Shown: in pieces, positions 48,422-61,700 of the stretch
Layout: each line of letters starts with the position of its first letter
How positions within the stretch are numbered: the stretch's first letter is position 1
DNA from: Nephromyces sp. MM_2019
Lineage: Eukaryota; Apicomplexa; Aconoidasida; Nephromycida
Length of the DNA: 64,000 bases
Assembly (NCBI GenBank): GCA_015657535.1
Contig: JADHZB010001881.1
Location: 2,599 to 66,598, forward strand
Direction of reading: 5' to 3'
Made by a program: the position numbers and the translations under genes
The notes under the pieces: generated by a model
What the model saw: the letters and a program-made list of their open reading frames with translations, nothing else
Databases searched by the model: none
What the model was told of the DNA's origin: nothing

Positions 48422-49795
48422 ATGACAAATGTAGAAACGAATAACAAAATACCTACAGAAGAATACGATTGTATTGACTTCACTAGTACCGAAGCAACAG
48501 CTTGTAACAAAAATGAAACAACCATTGAACAGAAAATAGATTATCGTATGGGTTATGAGTTTGAACCTGGAGAATTAGCTAAAGTAAAATGGCTTTTTTT
48601 TATTATTGGATATGCGGGCATAGTAAATTGGCCAACCACCACAAACTGCATTCAAACTGTTTATGCAACTGTATATAACAACCCAGCAGGGGCTAATACA
48701 ATGCTATTACCGTATCTGATCTGTTCAACTCTGTTTGGAGTTATACGTTTGTACTTTAAGCACATAGCATTATGGGGATCTACACTAGGTATCTTCCTAT
48801 TATTTATCACTAACTTGGCTATTCCAATGACTGTTCAGTTTGCACCTCTTGAATCTGGGCCGGCTATTTTACATACAGTTATTGCATTTGTTGGAGTAGG
48901 TGTATCTCTTGTGATGGGTAATTTCGGAGCCTATAGCATCTTGATGCCATGCAACTTATTTGGTATACTCACTACAGGAAATGGACTAGCTGGGTTATTC
49001 GCGTTCGTGCTTTGGCAGTTTCTTATTAGAGTTCCTTTTGATTCATCGAATTTAGAAGATATGAAAGTTATTTTGTGGATTTATTATGGGTTTAATATGA
49101 TTTCTATACTAATACTTGCAGGAATTTATATTCACTTGCTGAAAAAGCCTTGGTTCAAAGGGTCTATAAAAATATTTGATGAAACCAAAAACATAATTTT
49201 TGATGAAGATGATAGTTTGCAAAAATCCCAACATAGTAAATTGAAGGGACTCGAAGTAGCATCATCTTCCCAAATTGGTGTCAGACCATTTTTTAAGATG
49301 ATCAGGCATCCATTACCTTTTATGATTTTGTGTGGATTATCATTCTTTATAACTTATTCCATTTATCCTAATATTGGACCATATGGTTGGGAAGGTTCAT
49401 ATGATGATAGAAGTTTTCTTGTAGGAATATATCAAGTTCTCGATTTGATTGGTCGATATCTTCCAAATATTGGACCTAAATTTCTATTACCAGTCAAAAT
49501 ATCAACTATTGCCATCTTTGCAAGATTTTTATTTTATCCTATTTGGATTGTCATGGCTATGAATAGTACCGGTCTAGCTTCAAGTTTCGTCTTTGAAATT
49601 TTCCTAATGATATGCTTCGCGACGCTAAGTGGCTACTTAACTGTTTTGCCTATTATACATGTAGCTCGTGATCTAAGAAGCGTAGCCGAAAGAGGTTATA
49701 TGGGATTAGTTTCTTTTACAGCTATACAGCTTTGGCTATGCCTTGGCATTGCCATGTCGAACATACTTTTACTAATATTTGATGTGGGAGCATAA
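48422..49795 (+). CDS. Equilibrative nucleoside transporter (ENT/SLC29)-like protein, about 457 aa
   Basis: An intronless multi-pass protein with about 11 hydrophobic segments. The 50-60 residue N-terminal tail is hydrophilic. A long charged loop (KKPWFKGSIKIFDETKN onward) splits the protein into 6+5 segments, the ENT layout. Segment 8 carries YQVLDLIGRYLP, matching the ENT pattern Phe/Tyr-x-x-x-Asp-x-x-Gly-Arg. The first membrane segment has WPTTTNCIQT where ENTs have a conserved Trp-Asn-like region. Such carriers import host purine and pyrimidine nucleosides. The frame is open from a TTG at 48389, but the first ATG (48422, MTNVETNNKIP) is the likely start. Membership is by pattern, so a divergent or expanded subfamily is likely. 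Confidence 0.8.
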   Translation: MTNVETNNKIPTEEYDCIDFTSTEATACNKNETTIEQKIDYRMGYEFEPGELAKVKWLFFIIGYAGIVNWPTTTNCIQTVYATVYNNPAGANTMLLPYLICSTLFGVIRLYFKHIALWGSTLGIFLLFITNLAIPMTVQFAPLESGPAILHTVIAFVGVGVSLVMGNFGAYSILMPCNLFGILTTGNGLAGLFAFVLWQFLIRVPFDSSNLEDMKVILWIYYGFNMISILILAGIYIHLLKKPWFKGSIKIFDETKNIIFDEDDSLQKSQHSKLKGLEVASSSQIGVRPFFKMIRHPLPFMILCGLSFFITYSIYPNIGPYGWEGSYDDRSFLVGIYQVLDLIGRYLPNIGPKFLLPVKISTIAIFARFLFYPIWIVMAMNSTGLASSFVFEIFLMICFATLSGYLTVLPIIHVARDLRSVAERGYMGLVSFTAIQLWLCLGIAMSNILLLIFDVGA

Positions 49796-52787
49796 CAAAA
49801 CCAACATAGGGAACTTACATAATTAAAACTAAAGATATTTAAAAATGGTTATATGTATATTATCATATGTCGCGAACAGAATTAATGAACTCGAATTTAT
49901 ATTATTTTACTAGTAAAACCGACTCAAATTATTTGTAAAACTTGATATATATAACTCTTTTTACAGTTTTAACTTATACATATGCTTGTATATAAATCAT
50001 ATCCAGTCTCGTAACTTTAGCTTTTATTTTTTTTGATATTTTATTGAATTATCCATTCATTATGATCATATTTTAAATTTCTTATTGGAATCATATTTCC
50101 TTCACAATTTGTTAATAAAAAATATTCCATCACAAAATTAACATGATATTGCTTTTATTAGCTAGGTAATTATATTATATAAACTTTTTTAATAATTAAT
50201 ATAGAATTCAATCCAAAAAAATCCACTTATTTTGTTTTTTTATGATTACAATCTTCAAATTAGTAGTCTAGTTTCATTATAATAATTAACAAAACTATTT
50301 ACATTTCAAATTTACTTGTACTTAATTACAAGCCTAATTTGCACAAGTAAAAAAGTATGTATTTCATTAAAATGGAGGCAAATAATAAAAACAGTCACTA
50401 TATTTCCTTTGAAAGTAAATTGTTGGAAAACTCTTAAAAAACTATGAACTATCTTAAGAAGATAAATCAGCTCTGATTAGTGAAGGGAATTTGTGATTAT
50501 AGATAAAGATGTAGACTTAAATATAATTTTCGGCTATTAAAAAAACTATAAATTACTTAGTGAAAAATTAGCTAAGCCAAGCACATCTTTAAAACATATA
50601 CTTGTGTCAAGAATAGCATTTGCTTAAGTACATAAGTGTCAATGTAAAAAGTGTAACATAAGTTGAATGCACACTATTGCGTGCTAATAAATTTTAACTA
50701 TTTCTTTAAGTTACATAAGTTTCAGCTATTGTGTAAATTAATTAAATTATTTCTATTGGGGAATAAAAAATCCAAACTGTTAACTATCTTTTGTTTTTAA
50801 TTTTGTTGAGTAGAAAAAGTACATACCCCGGCCCAGCTTTGTTTAGTAACAAAAGTTCCAAAATGTTAGATAAATATAAATTACTTTGAGTAATATTCCT
50901 TCTTGGATCTAAGCCTTGTCCAAGAAATGTTTTGTGAAGCAGACAATGTTTTCAAAATCTTGATTTAGGAGCAAATATTTTATAACTTTTTAAATTACTA
51001 ATGCTGATAAAAACAGCAAAATTGATACTAATTACAAAACATTAGTTTTAATCTTATTATCTTTACACTAACTTGAACTAAATAAGTTTAAGTGCAAAAA
51101 TAACCCTTTGAGCTAAAGGAACCTTGTGAAATCCTCTAAGCCCATATCAAAATTTAAAATTTGCTTATAGGAAGTATTTAATTTCAACACAACCCTCCAA
51201 AAAAAACTGGGTCTTGTGAAGTGACACTGGATGAAAGTTCTATCATCTCGCTTACTGTATAACAAATATACTTACGAGTTTTTTAAGCTCAAAATAGCCT
51301 ATGCACACTTTGCTATCTGCTTGATTAAATGATAACTAAAAACCATAGCTTAAGCACTGTTTGCAGCTGCGCATAGCTTTTCAAAGCATTACATATCACT
51401 GAAATATTAGTTTAACCTTTTTAAAGAAAAACAACTTTAACCTGACAATTGAATAAAGCAATTTAGATCGTTTTTAAATAAAGGCTCTATCGTTTTTTAA
51501 ATAAATTGTCTACCTAGTTTTCAAGATTTAATTAAAATTAAAAGTAGTGTATACAAAATATATTCTTCATCTACATTAAGTAATGTAAATAAAAAAGAAA
51601 ATTAAAAAACCTCAGCTCTTGTGGAATTTTACAAGGGCAAAATAGATGAGTTATATTCACTATCTTTTATTGCCGAGGCTTCTTTTGCAACCATTTTATT
51701 CAAAATTGTATATTCAGAACGCATATAGATACATTAATGGAACCTTTATCATTAAATGGTAGATAACTCAATATACTTATAGATAAAGTGAATACAGAAA
51801 GACCAAGAGTTCGTCAAAACTTTATCTTAAGCTATAAGATAATAAAAGGCTTTAAATTGTACCAAGACTTATTCCTAAGTTCCCTTTCCAAACGTAATTA
51901 TATGGGATATTTTACTGATATTCCTTCTTGTTACAATACATTCCATACAAAAAAAAATTAGCTGATATATATTAGACTAAATTAAGGAAATTTAATCGCA
52001 TATCTTGGGTAAGATCTTACCAATGACATAATTTATTCATAAGGTTTACAAGTTTTTTAAGGATTAAGCTAAAATATAATTTATAAAGTATTAAATTAAA
52101 GAGTTGCATAATGATTGATAAATGCATTGAAGTAATGTATAAAATACTCCATTTCGGTTTGTAATTTAGAAAGGTAGGACTTTACCAAAGATATTTTTAT
52201 AAGCAAAACAGTATATTTACGAGTAAGGAATTTATTATAATGAATCTGAATCACTTGGACATGAAAGAATAGCTCTGATTGTGCTAACATTATCAAATTA
52301 AGGTCTATCAAAATATTATTGTTGTAAAAAACAATTATTTTTTTCCATATTTTAGGGTTCTCAAAACTATTATAAAGCAATAAAAAACGCCATTATAAGT
52401 GAAATCGCAGCTTTATATGTAGCATTAGAGGGTCTAAATGTGTCCCTCTTTTAGGGAGGTGTGGAATTTTACATTAATAAACGTATTAATATTATTCTTT
52501 GGAAGCTATATGTATATGCCTATGATGACATTATCATAAGCTAATATTGTAAAACTAAAAATTTTATACTTAACCAGATATTCTTTGATCAGAAGTAGAA
52601 GCAGGCATCAAAAAACTTATTAACCTAAGTAAATTACACTTTAAACTACAAGTTATTCAATATATATATTTTTATATTATGAAGTTACGATAGATGATCT
52701 AGAAAACTAAGTAATATATAATAAACTTCTCAAACTTTTGCAGAGAAAATTGAGCTGATATCAGCTTTCCATCTCAAAATAACAAAC
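49796..52787. other. Gene-free AT-rich region
   Basis: 3 kb of AT-rich sequence. The open frame at 52096-52380 (minus) is Asn/Ile/Leu-rich, lacks family features and is not called. Confidence 0.45.
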
Positions 52788-53170
52788 ATGAACGACCCAG
52801 GTACTCAACATGTTATAGACATGACAAGTGGTAATTTAGATCCAAAAGATTTTGAAAACCTAGATGCTTATGTAAATTATATTAGAAGTAATTATGGATC
52901 TCTCCTATATTTGATTACAGAAACTGTTATAAATGTTAAAGAAAAATAAATATCGAAATTTTCAAACCAGTAATTATTGTATCAGAAAATATATTTTTTA
53001 GGAGTCTAAATCTACCTAAAGCTAATTGCTATCAATATAATTGCAATTTTTTGAGGAATGTTATCAGACTTATCTTAGATGTATTATTCTATAATTCATC
53101 CATATTCGAACATTATGAAGAATATAAGAAGAAGCATCATAGAAAAATAAATATTATTCAATTTTTATAA
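52788..53170 (+). CDS. Small putative two-exon gene or gene remnant
   Basis: An ATG at 52788 opens a 53-codon frame with protein-like composition (MNDPGTQHVIDMTSGNLDPK, then DFENLDAYVNYIR). Downstream a second frame, ending in TAA at 53170, reads RSLNLPKANCYQYNCNFLRN and FEHYEEYKKKHHRK. A donor in AGAA|GTAATT and an acceptor at TATCAG would join them in phase. This is one of several options, so the structure is uncertain. I do not recognise the protein. It may be a fragment of a lineage-specific family. Confidence 0.3.
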
Positions 53171-53340
53171 GGGAGTTAATTTTAAAAACATTAAGGGATT
53201 TGGTTCAAAAGTCAAGGAAACAGAAAAAATGTCAAATATTCAAACTTTATTGAAATAAAAGGATAGAATCTGAATGATATGAAAATTTATTTATTGGTAA
53301 AGATAATATAAAACTATCAAGATTAATTATACAAGCTCTA

Positions 53341-53456
53341 TTTTTTTGAGATTTTAAAATTGTTGAAAAAATGTTAAAGTAATTGTAAAAAGCAACCATT
53401 TTTTTGGGATTTTTAAATTGTTGAAAAAATGTTAAAGTAATTGTAGAAAACAACCA
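53341..53456. repeat. 58-bp tandem duplication
   Basis: Two adjacent 58-base copies (53341-53398 and 53399-53456), both containing TTGTTGAAAAAATGTTAAAG and AATTGTA. They differ at a handful of positions. No coding evidence. Confidence 0.85.
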
Positions 53457-54823
53457 TATAATTTTGAAACAGAAACTAATCAATAAGTACCAATAGTGCC
53501 TTTACCCAAAGCTAAAACTCTATTATAAGGATTGAAACGATTTCTAATTACTCTTGTTCTAAAATTTTACGTTTTTATCTATAAATTTTTGTAAAGCGTG
53601 TAAAAGCAAAATGCTATTTTCTAAATAATAAAGTTATGGTCTCCTCTGTACTGAGAATTCGAAATTTTTTTATCTTAGATAGATTTTATTTTACTTGCAC
53701 TCACTCTTATAGCCAAATTCACTTGATACAATCCCTCGAGCATAAATTATCAAATGGTAGTTTTTTATCAGTGAGCACGTTAGCCAAAATTTACTTGATA
53801 AGATAAAAATTTCAAGTTGAAGCGTATAGGGAAAGTTTGGTATCTTAAAGGTCTGGCTATATTTTTCTCCTTTTCAGATGTTTTGCGTAAATATACTTTT
53901 AGATTCTGATTATTTCCATTAGTTTGAGATGTAGCTGTTTCCTCAAAGTTATCTGATGCTATGCAATTCAAATAATACACTCGCTTCAAAGAAAGCTTCT
54001 AACAGTTTTAAAATTAACTCAAATAAGCTTATATTATTTGACTTTATAACTTGTTTTTGTTTAATCATGCCTTAATATATATATAAGTGTGAATATATGT
54101 ATGAGCGGGTAATAAATAGAAAAAATATGTATAAGATAATTCTCGAGGGTTAAGTATAGGGTAAATATCTATAAGTTATAGTGCTAACCCTTGGAGCAGT
54201 CCTCTTTTGGTCAGGGGGAAGCCATTTACATTTGGTTTTAAGTGACCTGATAAAGTGTGCATTAATCTCCTCATCCTTTTGAGGCAGTAATACTAAATCA
54301 AAAGATCGTGTTCGGTTGGAGAAGTTGTACTGAGAGATAGTTTAATGGAATATGATATGGCAAATAGATTTTAAATTAAATTCTGGGCGGTCTCAGATGT
54401 TTTATTAACTAAATTTTTTAATTCATTAATAACTAATAGTTAGTTAGCTACAAATTCAAGCTATATGCATAGTTAGTGGTTATGAGAAAATGTATGTATT
54501 CGTTTTAGGTCACCTCAACCTTATTCATTGATAGAAAGCAGAGATTTACTTAGTGTAAAGTAGTGAACAAATTGTTGAAGTTCTAGTGAAAATTTCGAAC
54601 CTGTATTTGGGTTTTTTCTCAAGTTGAGCAAAAAAAAAGTACTAGCACTTCAGCTCTAGTGATTTGAAAACCCTGTTTGAGAATTTCAAAAATAATAATG
54701 GAATAGCTCTAAGCAAAAATGTTCTATCAATTAGGCTTCTTAGGCTTATGGAGCCTGAAATTAAGAATCCTTTATTAAAACGCAGAAGACTAACAAAATT
54801 CAAATGATCAGTCAATTGATAAA

Positions 54824-54927
54824 GATTATGCACATCTCATAATGCCACCGATTATGCACATCTCATAATGCCACCGATTATGCACATCTCATAATGCCAC
54901 CGATTATGCACATCTCATAATGCCACC
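54824..54927. repeat. 26-bp minisatellite, four perfect copies
   Basis: Four head-to-tail identical units of GATTATGCACATCTCATAAT plus GCCACC at 54824, 54850, 54876 and 54902. There are no spacers, so it is not a CRISPR array. Perfect identity suggests recent expansion. Confidence 0.97.
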
Positions 54928-57045
54928 TCATAAGGAACAACGTAACTACAGGCTCTCTTTGAAGTTCTTAAAAAAAAATAGCTAGACAATTTTTTGACTT
55001 TCCCTTTAAAATATTGGTGTGAAAGATTTCAAGCTCCGCCCTACGTTATTAGCATATTTACTTTTCAATACCACCCAAATTTTTAACTAATTTTGTAGCC
55101 TAGAAGCTCTGCTTAGGATTAAATTGTTTCTTTTCAAAGTATCTAGTATGAAAATATTTCTTGCATTAATAAAATATGTTTAGATCCAACATAGTAAATC
55201 CTTAGCTTATTTCAGTAAATTAAATTGCTTATACGAATTTAAAATCTTCTAAATAGATTAAAAACCATTATTTAGCTTTCAAACTAAAATTGAAATAAAT
55301 GAGGGACGTGATAGTTGTTTACTTACATTTATCGCTGTAAAACAACGACTTTAATTATCAAACCAAACTGACCCACCATGTAATGGTACTAAATTACTAA
55401 GTTTATTTGCTCTTAGCAATAAACTTCATTAAGCATTTGAGGTTACAGTGTTATGGACTTCAAAAAAACCGAATTCTCAGAGTCAAATGTCCTTTTGAGC
55501 AATAAATTATTACTATAATAAACAGTCAATAAAATTATTCAAATATCCATGCTATACATTATACTTCCATAATTTCACAACCACAGCACTACTGTAAAAT
55601 AAACCCTGAAAAAATTGTAAGCGAGTCCTTGTTAACTTTATTTTCTTTCACGTTTTCAGTCTTGGAAAAATAAAGATTTTAAGTTATTACTCCATGAATG
55701 CTTAAAACAAGTACATTCGGGTTTTTTTTAATTGGAGGCACATAATCCTCATTCTATTTACAATGCCCAACAACATAGCTTAGACTTTCTACCCTTGCTT
55801 TTTTAAATTAATAACACAACTCTAGTGCCTTAGCATTTGAGAATATATATACGAGGTCACGAGGTCAGCTTCACAAAGCTACCAAAAAAAGAAACTGTTA
55901 TGATCACTAAGTTAAGATAACTAAAATTTAATCAATAGAATTAGCACTAAAAAATTTAAATTCTAATATAGTTACAAGGATTACATTTATTTTTATCCTT
56001 TTTTGTTTTCCTTTAAATAATTTGCAAAATTAAGCCTTTTTTGCAGTTTTTTTTTGCATTAGTTTTCTATAAGATTTTTGAGGACTAAATATTTTGATGA
56101 TTCCTAATACTCAGAAAGTGTAACTATAACATTTTACATTTTCCATTTAGTATGGGAGTCACTTTATAAGTTTATTGAATCTTCTAATTTAATCCTGGTA
56201 AACACGATTATTAAAAGAAAAAGCACCAGGATTCTGATTACATTGCTTATGTATTAACATATACTGTGTTGTGACTTACGCATATCATTAACTTTATTCA
56301 AGCTATATGAGACTAATTAAATTGATAATACCTCAATCATAATTCAATAAAAGGCTAACAATTATCTAAAAGAGTACTCAAATTCGATATTATATGCTTT
56401 GCAAAAGGTATGAACTAGCAATTTCTCAAGCAAGCTACTTGAATATAGATTAAGAAATTTTTTACTGTTAATAGATGTTATAGGACCATGTAATTATAAC
56501 TAGTAAAAGCATTACACCGGAAAAGCATTGTTTTAAAAAATTAAAATATTTATTATAGCAGTGGAACTCACAGTTAATGCAAAAAATAGCTCATTGTGTG
56601 AGTTTTGCTTAACTTACCCATAAAAATCATTAGAATGAAATTTTAAAAATTCATTTTCTTATTCACAGCGGTGATTCAATAATTTAAAAATATTTTCATA
56701 AAATTTTTGGCTCAGAATTAGGCAATTTCGTTGAATTCAGTGATCTTAATGTGAACGTTGTGCCTTTTAAAAATTTTTTATTTATTTGGAAGATTTACTT
56801 AACATTAAATGGTCTTAAATTTGTTACCGCTTAGGTGCCTAATTTTGTTTTATAGCTTAATCATTTTAAGCATAAAAAGTTAGTTGTAACCTTAAATAAA
56901 AAGGTTTCACCTATCTTAATTTACTTAGCCAATCTATTGTTTTACATTTAAATTAAAAAAAAATGACTCAGAAAGAATTATAGGAATATAAAACTCTAAT
57001 TACATTTTTAAACTCATATAAATGTACATGGCTTCCAATTTCCAG

Positions 57046-58721
57046 GTACTTTTGCGGTAAATCGAACAGTAACGAAAAGAAAAATTTCAAACCCACTCAA
57101 GTTGCTACAAAATATAAACCATCTAGGCTCAACAAATGTAATTACTAATTTAAACTATGAAAGCCATGTTGAGCAAATAAAGGATCTAGCAATGGCAGAG
57201 GAAGGGTGCAAATTAGAAAGTCATTTAATAGTAGGGAATACAGTCAAGCCTATGACTTTATTAATAGATTTTTTGTTGGATATTAGTCTCCCGCCTGAGA
57301 GTTTAGTTTATAGCAGCATGTCAAATTTTGCTATAAAACTCATCGAAGACGCTTACACATTGTTACCAAAAGCAGCAGTAAGGATTCTTTTAGCCATAAA
57401 TGACCAAATGAGAATAATGAGTGGAACTGGTCCTAACTGGATGATACCTACAACCTTGGATGAACTAAAAGTATTACTTGGGGATCATTCGAGATGGAGT
57501 TTGAACAAAAGTCATAGTATTTATAAACAAGTTCAAATTTATTATTCTGGACTAATTGAGGATGGTCGTAGGAAAAATAACAACTATTATATTACCTTAT
57601 TACCATCAAGTATTAGGAGTGAAAGTAATTATATAACAATGATTAATGGAATTATTGAGGCTTATAATACAATGAATGTGTTTGTTGAGTTTGATAATTC
57701 TAACGTACATTTTTCAAAAACCATCATCGGAAGATCTTTTATATCATTTTTTGCAAATTGCCCGTCCAAGGACTTATTTAGCACATGTGCTAATTTTTTC
57801 AATACTGCCTCTACTGCAACTCCAGCTATATTAGCAAGTATCAAGGAAATGTACAATAAAAAGGCTTGGACTAATTTTTTTTTCCCAACTGTGATGTTTA
57901 TGAATTATGGAAATACAAGTATTAGCTTACATATTGGAATTAATATTACAAATGATAGGGTAGGAAGTAAACGCGAACTTGAGAATGAGCCCAAGTTTTT
58001 CGAATTCATTGAAATTTTTATTAAAACGTTAAAGACGAAATATATTAAGCTCTACAATGGGGTTAGTACAGAGATAGCTGAAGATTTAAACTTAGCCAAT
58101 AATATTAAGCTGCAGACTGAGTTTACTAAACAATCAGAAGCAATTAATTACATTAACAAGCTAAAAACTTTCAAAGGAAGTAAACTCGCACGGCCAGCAG
58201 GAGAGTTCCTCTTAATCGCAGACTCAATTATTAGAGAGCATCGTTCATCTCCCAAAAAATTTTATAATACAAAAATTTTAATAGTGCTGTTTATGGATTC
58301 ATCCGTTCACCTAAAAGGTACTTACAGAACCAATTTTCTTGAAGACACTCTATTCTCGTATAATGATGCTAACGAGTTGGTAAAAGCAAAGAATGAGCTC
58401 CTTAAAATTTCAAAGGATGTAGAAATAAAAGTTATCGAGCTTGTTAAAGTAGAGCATAATATCTACTCTCAAACTTTAGCTTCAGAGAATCTCAGTACTT
58501 TAAATGTTTTGGAGGCAGTTACAGGCTGTAAAGGAGAAGAGATGGAATACTGCCCAAATTTTCACCGAATTTCAGAGAGTAGGATTTTCAATAGGGCTTT
58601 AAGTTCATATGATATTTTAAACTACAAAAAAAGAGAGGAGAATTTTTCTGAAGGAATGCTTAAAGCGACTACAATATATTTTATGCTGATAATATTAATA
58701 CTTGCTTTGAGCCAGAGCTAA
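57046..58721 (+). CDS. Unrecognised protein with VWA-like fold pattern and GPI-signal-like tail (5' exon missing)
   Basis: A long open frame ends in TAA at 58721. The first in-frame ATG is 57192. However, the frame is open and protein-like back to an acceptor-like TTTCCAG ending at 57045, so an upstream exon with the true start is likely. Counting from a TTG at 57102 gives 539 residues. Alternating hydrophobic strands and amphipathic helices resemble von Willebrand A domains: YYITLLPSS (162-170), then a helix, then NVFVEFD (192-198). Later come TKILIVLFMDSS (390-401), the helix NDANELVKAKNELLKIS and the strand VEIKVIELVK (440-449). The MIDAS Asp is not conserved in the first strand. The protein ends in about 17 hydrophobic residues (TIYFMLIILILALSQS) with almost nothing after them. 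This fits a GPI-anchor signal or a tail anchor. It is a candidate surface protein; function unknown. Confidence 0.75.
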
Positions 58722-61700
58722 ATTACTAATTTATATTATCACCTAGCGAAGCCACATTTTTGACTCAGACAAGCCATGTACATTCTCATATTAAGCCTTG
58801 CTGAATTTATAAATTTTGCTTACAAACCATAGAGCTGGATTTAATAAATAATGAAACAACTTTGATGACAGTTGAAGTGTTTCTTATAAAGTTTTTTAAT
58901 CTTTAGTGATTTATATCTTGATTTTTCAACAGTAGTTATCTACGTAAAACAAGAAACACTTAGCATTAGGAAAATTTCACTTGAAAGTTCACTAAAATTG
59001 GGTGTAATTTAACTCCATCAAACTTAATTTATATTTTTGAACAAAACTTTGAATACCATTTCTGAAAATTTTTTATATCACACTAGAGGTTGCAAGAAAA
59101 TTTCCTTCATTTGATTTGAAACCTTTTTCAAAAAGTTATCTATATAATTGAAGGTGAAAATCCTTAATATAGCCCTAAGTGAAGTATAATGTTTTTAAAA
59201 CTAGAAATGAAAAGTGAGCAAAATACCCATAAAACTAAGCAGGGTTGCTAATTTGTGAATGCTGTCCTTGTTTTGATGCTATGATAGTTTTCGATTGGGA
59301 TTTGTTTTGTGTAAAAAGGCTATGTAGATTAAATGTGAAATAAATTTCTTTAAAATAATTGTAGATCGAAGAGAGAGAATGAGTGTGCATGCTGTATATA
59401 CATTATTAAAATAAATAAAAAAAACTTAGAATTTTATATAAAGCCTTGGTAAATTGTTTAACGCTTTTTTTTAGTTTTTGAACTTTGAGCATGAATGAGA
59501 TGCTTTCTCAGATAAGCTCTTGAGAAATGTTATAAAATTTTGAAGAAGTTATAAAAAGAAAACAAAATTAAATGAAATTCTAATAATATATCTTAGCTAC
59601 ATCTTGTGGCTCATATGTGTTGTTTTTATATAACAAGGGTAAAAATGATAAGAAGAAGAAGAGAATTCAATAATCAAGTAACGACATGTCAGTTATCGAT
59701 TGCCAGATACTATAAGCATAATGCTAGTTTCACGGCCTTAAAAATAACTAGTTTATTAAGCTACTTCTATAAGCATCATTTATATCAAATTTGGGGCTAA
59801 TATGGGGTAAAAAATATCATATCTATAAAATTGTAAAAAGCTGTTTGAAGATTGTTTTACACTATTGTGAGTATATTTGTAAAATATTTTCAAAACCTTT
59901 AATTTTTGGAAAAGTGATATTAAATTCCTTAAAGCGTTATGAACTTCCCCATTTCTCAAATTTTAGGGTAAATTTGGGGGGGAGTTTGGGATTCTTCGAA
60001 AAGGTGAAAATCAATATTTTCAAAATTGTAAAATGAAATAAAGTGGGTGGTGGTGCATCATATTAATCCTATTTTGGTGAAATATTATTATGTAAATCCT
60101 TATCTTAATTGAAAATTTTTATTTTTGATATTTGCACCAATTATCTTGTTTTGAATAAGCTTAAAATTGGGACAAAACTTTTGTTGATCAAAAATCATTT
60201 TTTAAATTTATATATATTTTATGTCTTAAATAAAATATCTTAAAATAATAGCATAGCATTTTGTAACATATGAACTTAAAATTCATGAGACCTGTCTAAA
60301 AATTTCGATTCCAATAACTCAAATTTCGGGGAAAATTTGTTAGGAAACTAGAGGGTATTTTGATCAAAGTCCAAATTTTCAATTTTGAGAAGTCGAGTTT
60401 TTCGGATAGATTATATTGTTAAATTATATATATGACATGTATTACCTTACAATTTCGATTTCCTTATTGTGAATTTGACTTTAGGGTTTTGATTTCTTAC
60501 TAATAATTTACCGATTTCTACATAGCATGTGTTGACACCAAGAGGCTAGTCTTGAAACATTACTAATTAAGAGATCTAACGGACACTGGCACTCAGTCAA
60601 AAGTGCTCATTTTTGTGTTTATTACTGCATTCCACAGGTACATAGGCTTATAAATGAGCATGATAGTTGTTTATTTTATTAAATTATACTACTTATGTTA
60701 CAATGTGTTATTCTTCCCTGCTAGAATGTATATATATAACATAAAATATATAAACTTATGATTAGCTAATTTTCTATAGGTGAGCTTATATTTATTATAT
60801 TTGATTAAGCTGTTGTACTATATAGAATAACCATAGAGCATATGAATTTAAATAAATGACTGATTCTATTACCTGATGAATTTCTAAATTAAAAAGTCTC
60901 TTCATATTGCCACATATAAGCAAATTAAATTCAAATTTTAGCTTGATAGTAATGACATAATAAAATCATGTTTGATATGTAGGATGATCCCTTTCAAGTT
61001 CACCGATATGCGAAATTTGACTCTTGTGGGTGTTATTTGTACAGATATACTTGGAGAAGTTCCATGAGGGGCTAGCCATTACTCTAATTAAACTAGTACT
61101 GTACTAGTTTATTTTATAATAATTATGGGTTAATTTTTGTAAGCCATCAACTGTATGTACAGTGATTATCTACATAGAATCATGGATTCATAATTATTAA
61201 CAAGTTGGAACAAAATTTTTAGAGATGCGATAAGCGAAACATCAATACAGGGAAACCATTGGAACTGTATTCATTAAAGTGAATTAAATTTATTGGTAAT
61301 AACTAAAAGTCGAGTCCTGGAAATTATCAGATATTTATAACATTTGTAAAATTAACTGATATGCAATTAACTGAGTAGTGGGTGAAACTTGCAAAATTGC
61401 ATATGGAGACTTTCATAATCATTGTTTTTGATGTTTTTAATTTGTATTGATTTTCTTTGTAGTGGTCTCAAGTTAATTTTTTCATATTATCATATTTATA
61501 CATAGTTTTCGAATCAATTTGGAGTAGTTTCTAATTTCCCATTCAGTGTGAAACTTTGGGATTATTATGTATTGAGGAATTTTAGATGTGAAAAATTTTG
61601 TGTTTACAAATTTGTAATAGGATATATATAAAGAACTTCAAAAAGTTTTAAAAAGCACCAGCAATATATGAAATATCCTTAAAATAAACCAGGCCCTTAT

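Larger units (their letters stand above)
53171..57045. other. Gene-free AT-rich region with minisatellite
   Basis: 3.9 kb without a supported gene. Short minus-strand frames at 53780-53989 (TTG start) and 54642-54833 lack support; the second begins inside the 26-bp repeat. The right end should contain the promoter and probably the first exon of the 57-kb gene. Confidence 0.45.

Noticed and set aside
54824..54927. CRISPR array
   Set aside because: Repeats are contiguous without spacers and the DNA is eukaryotic.
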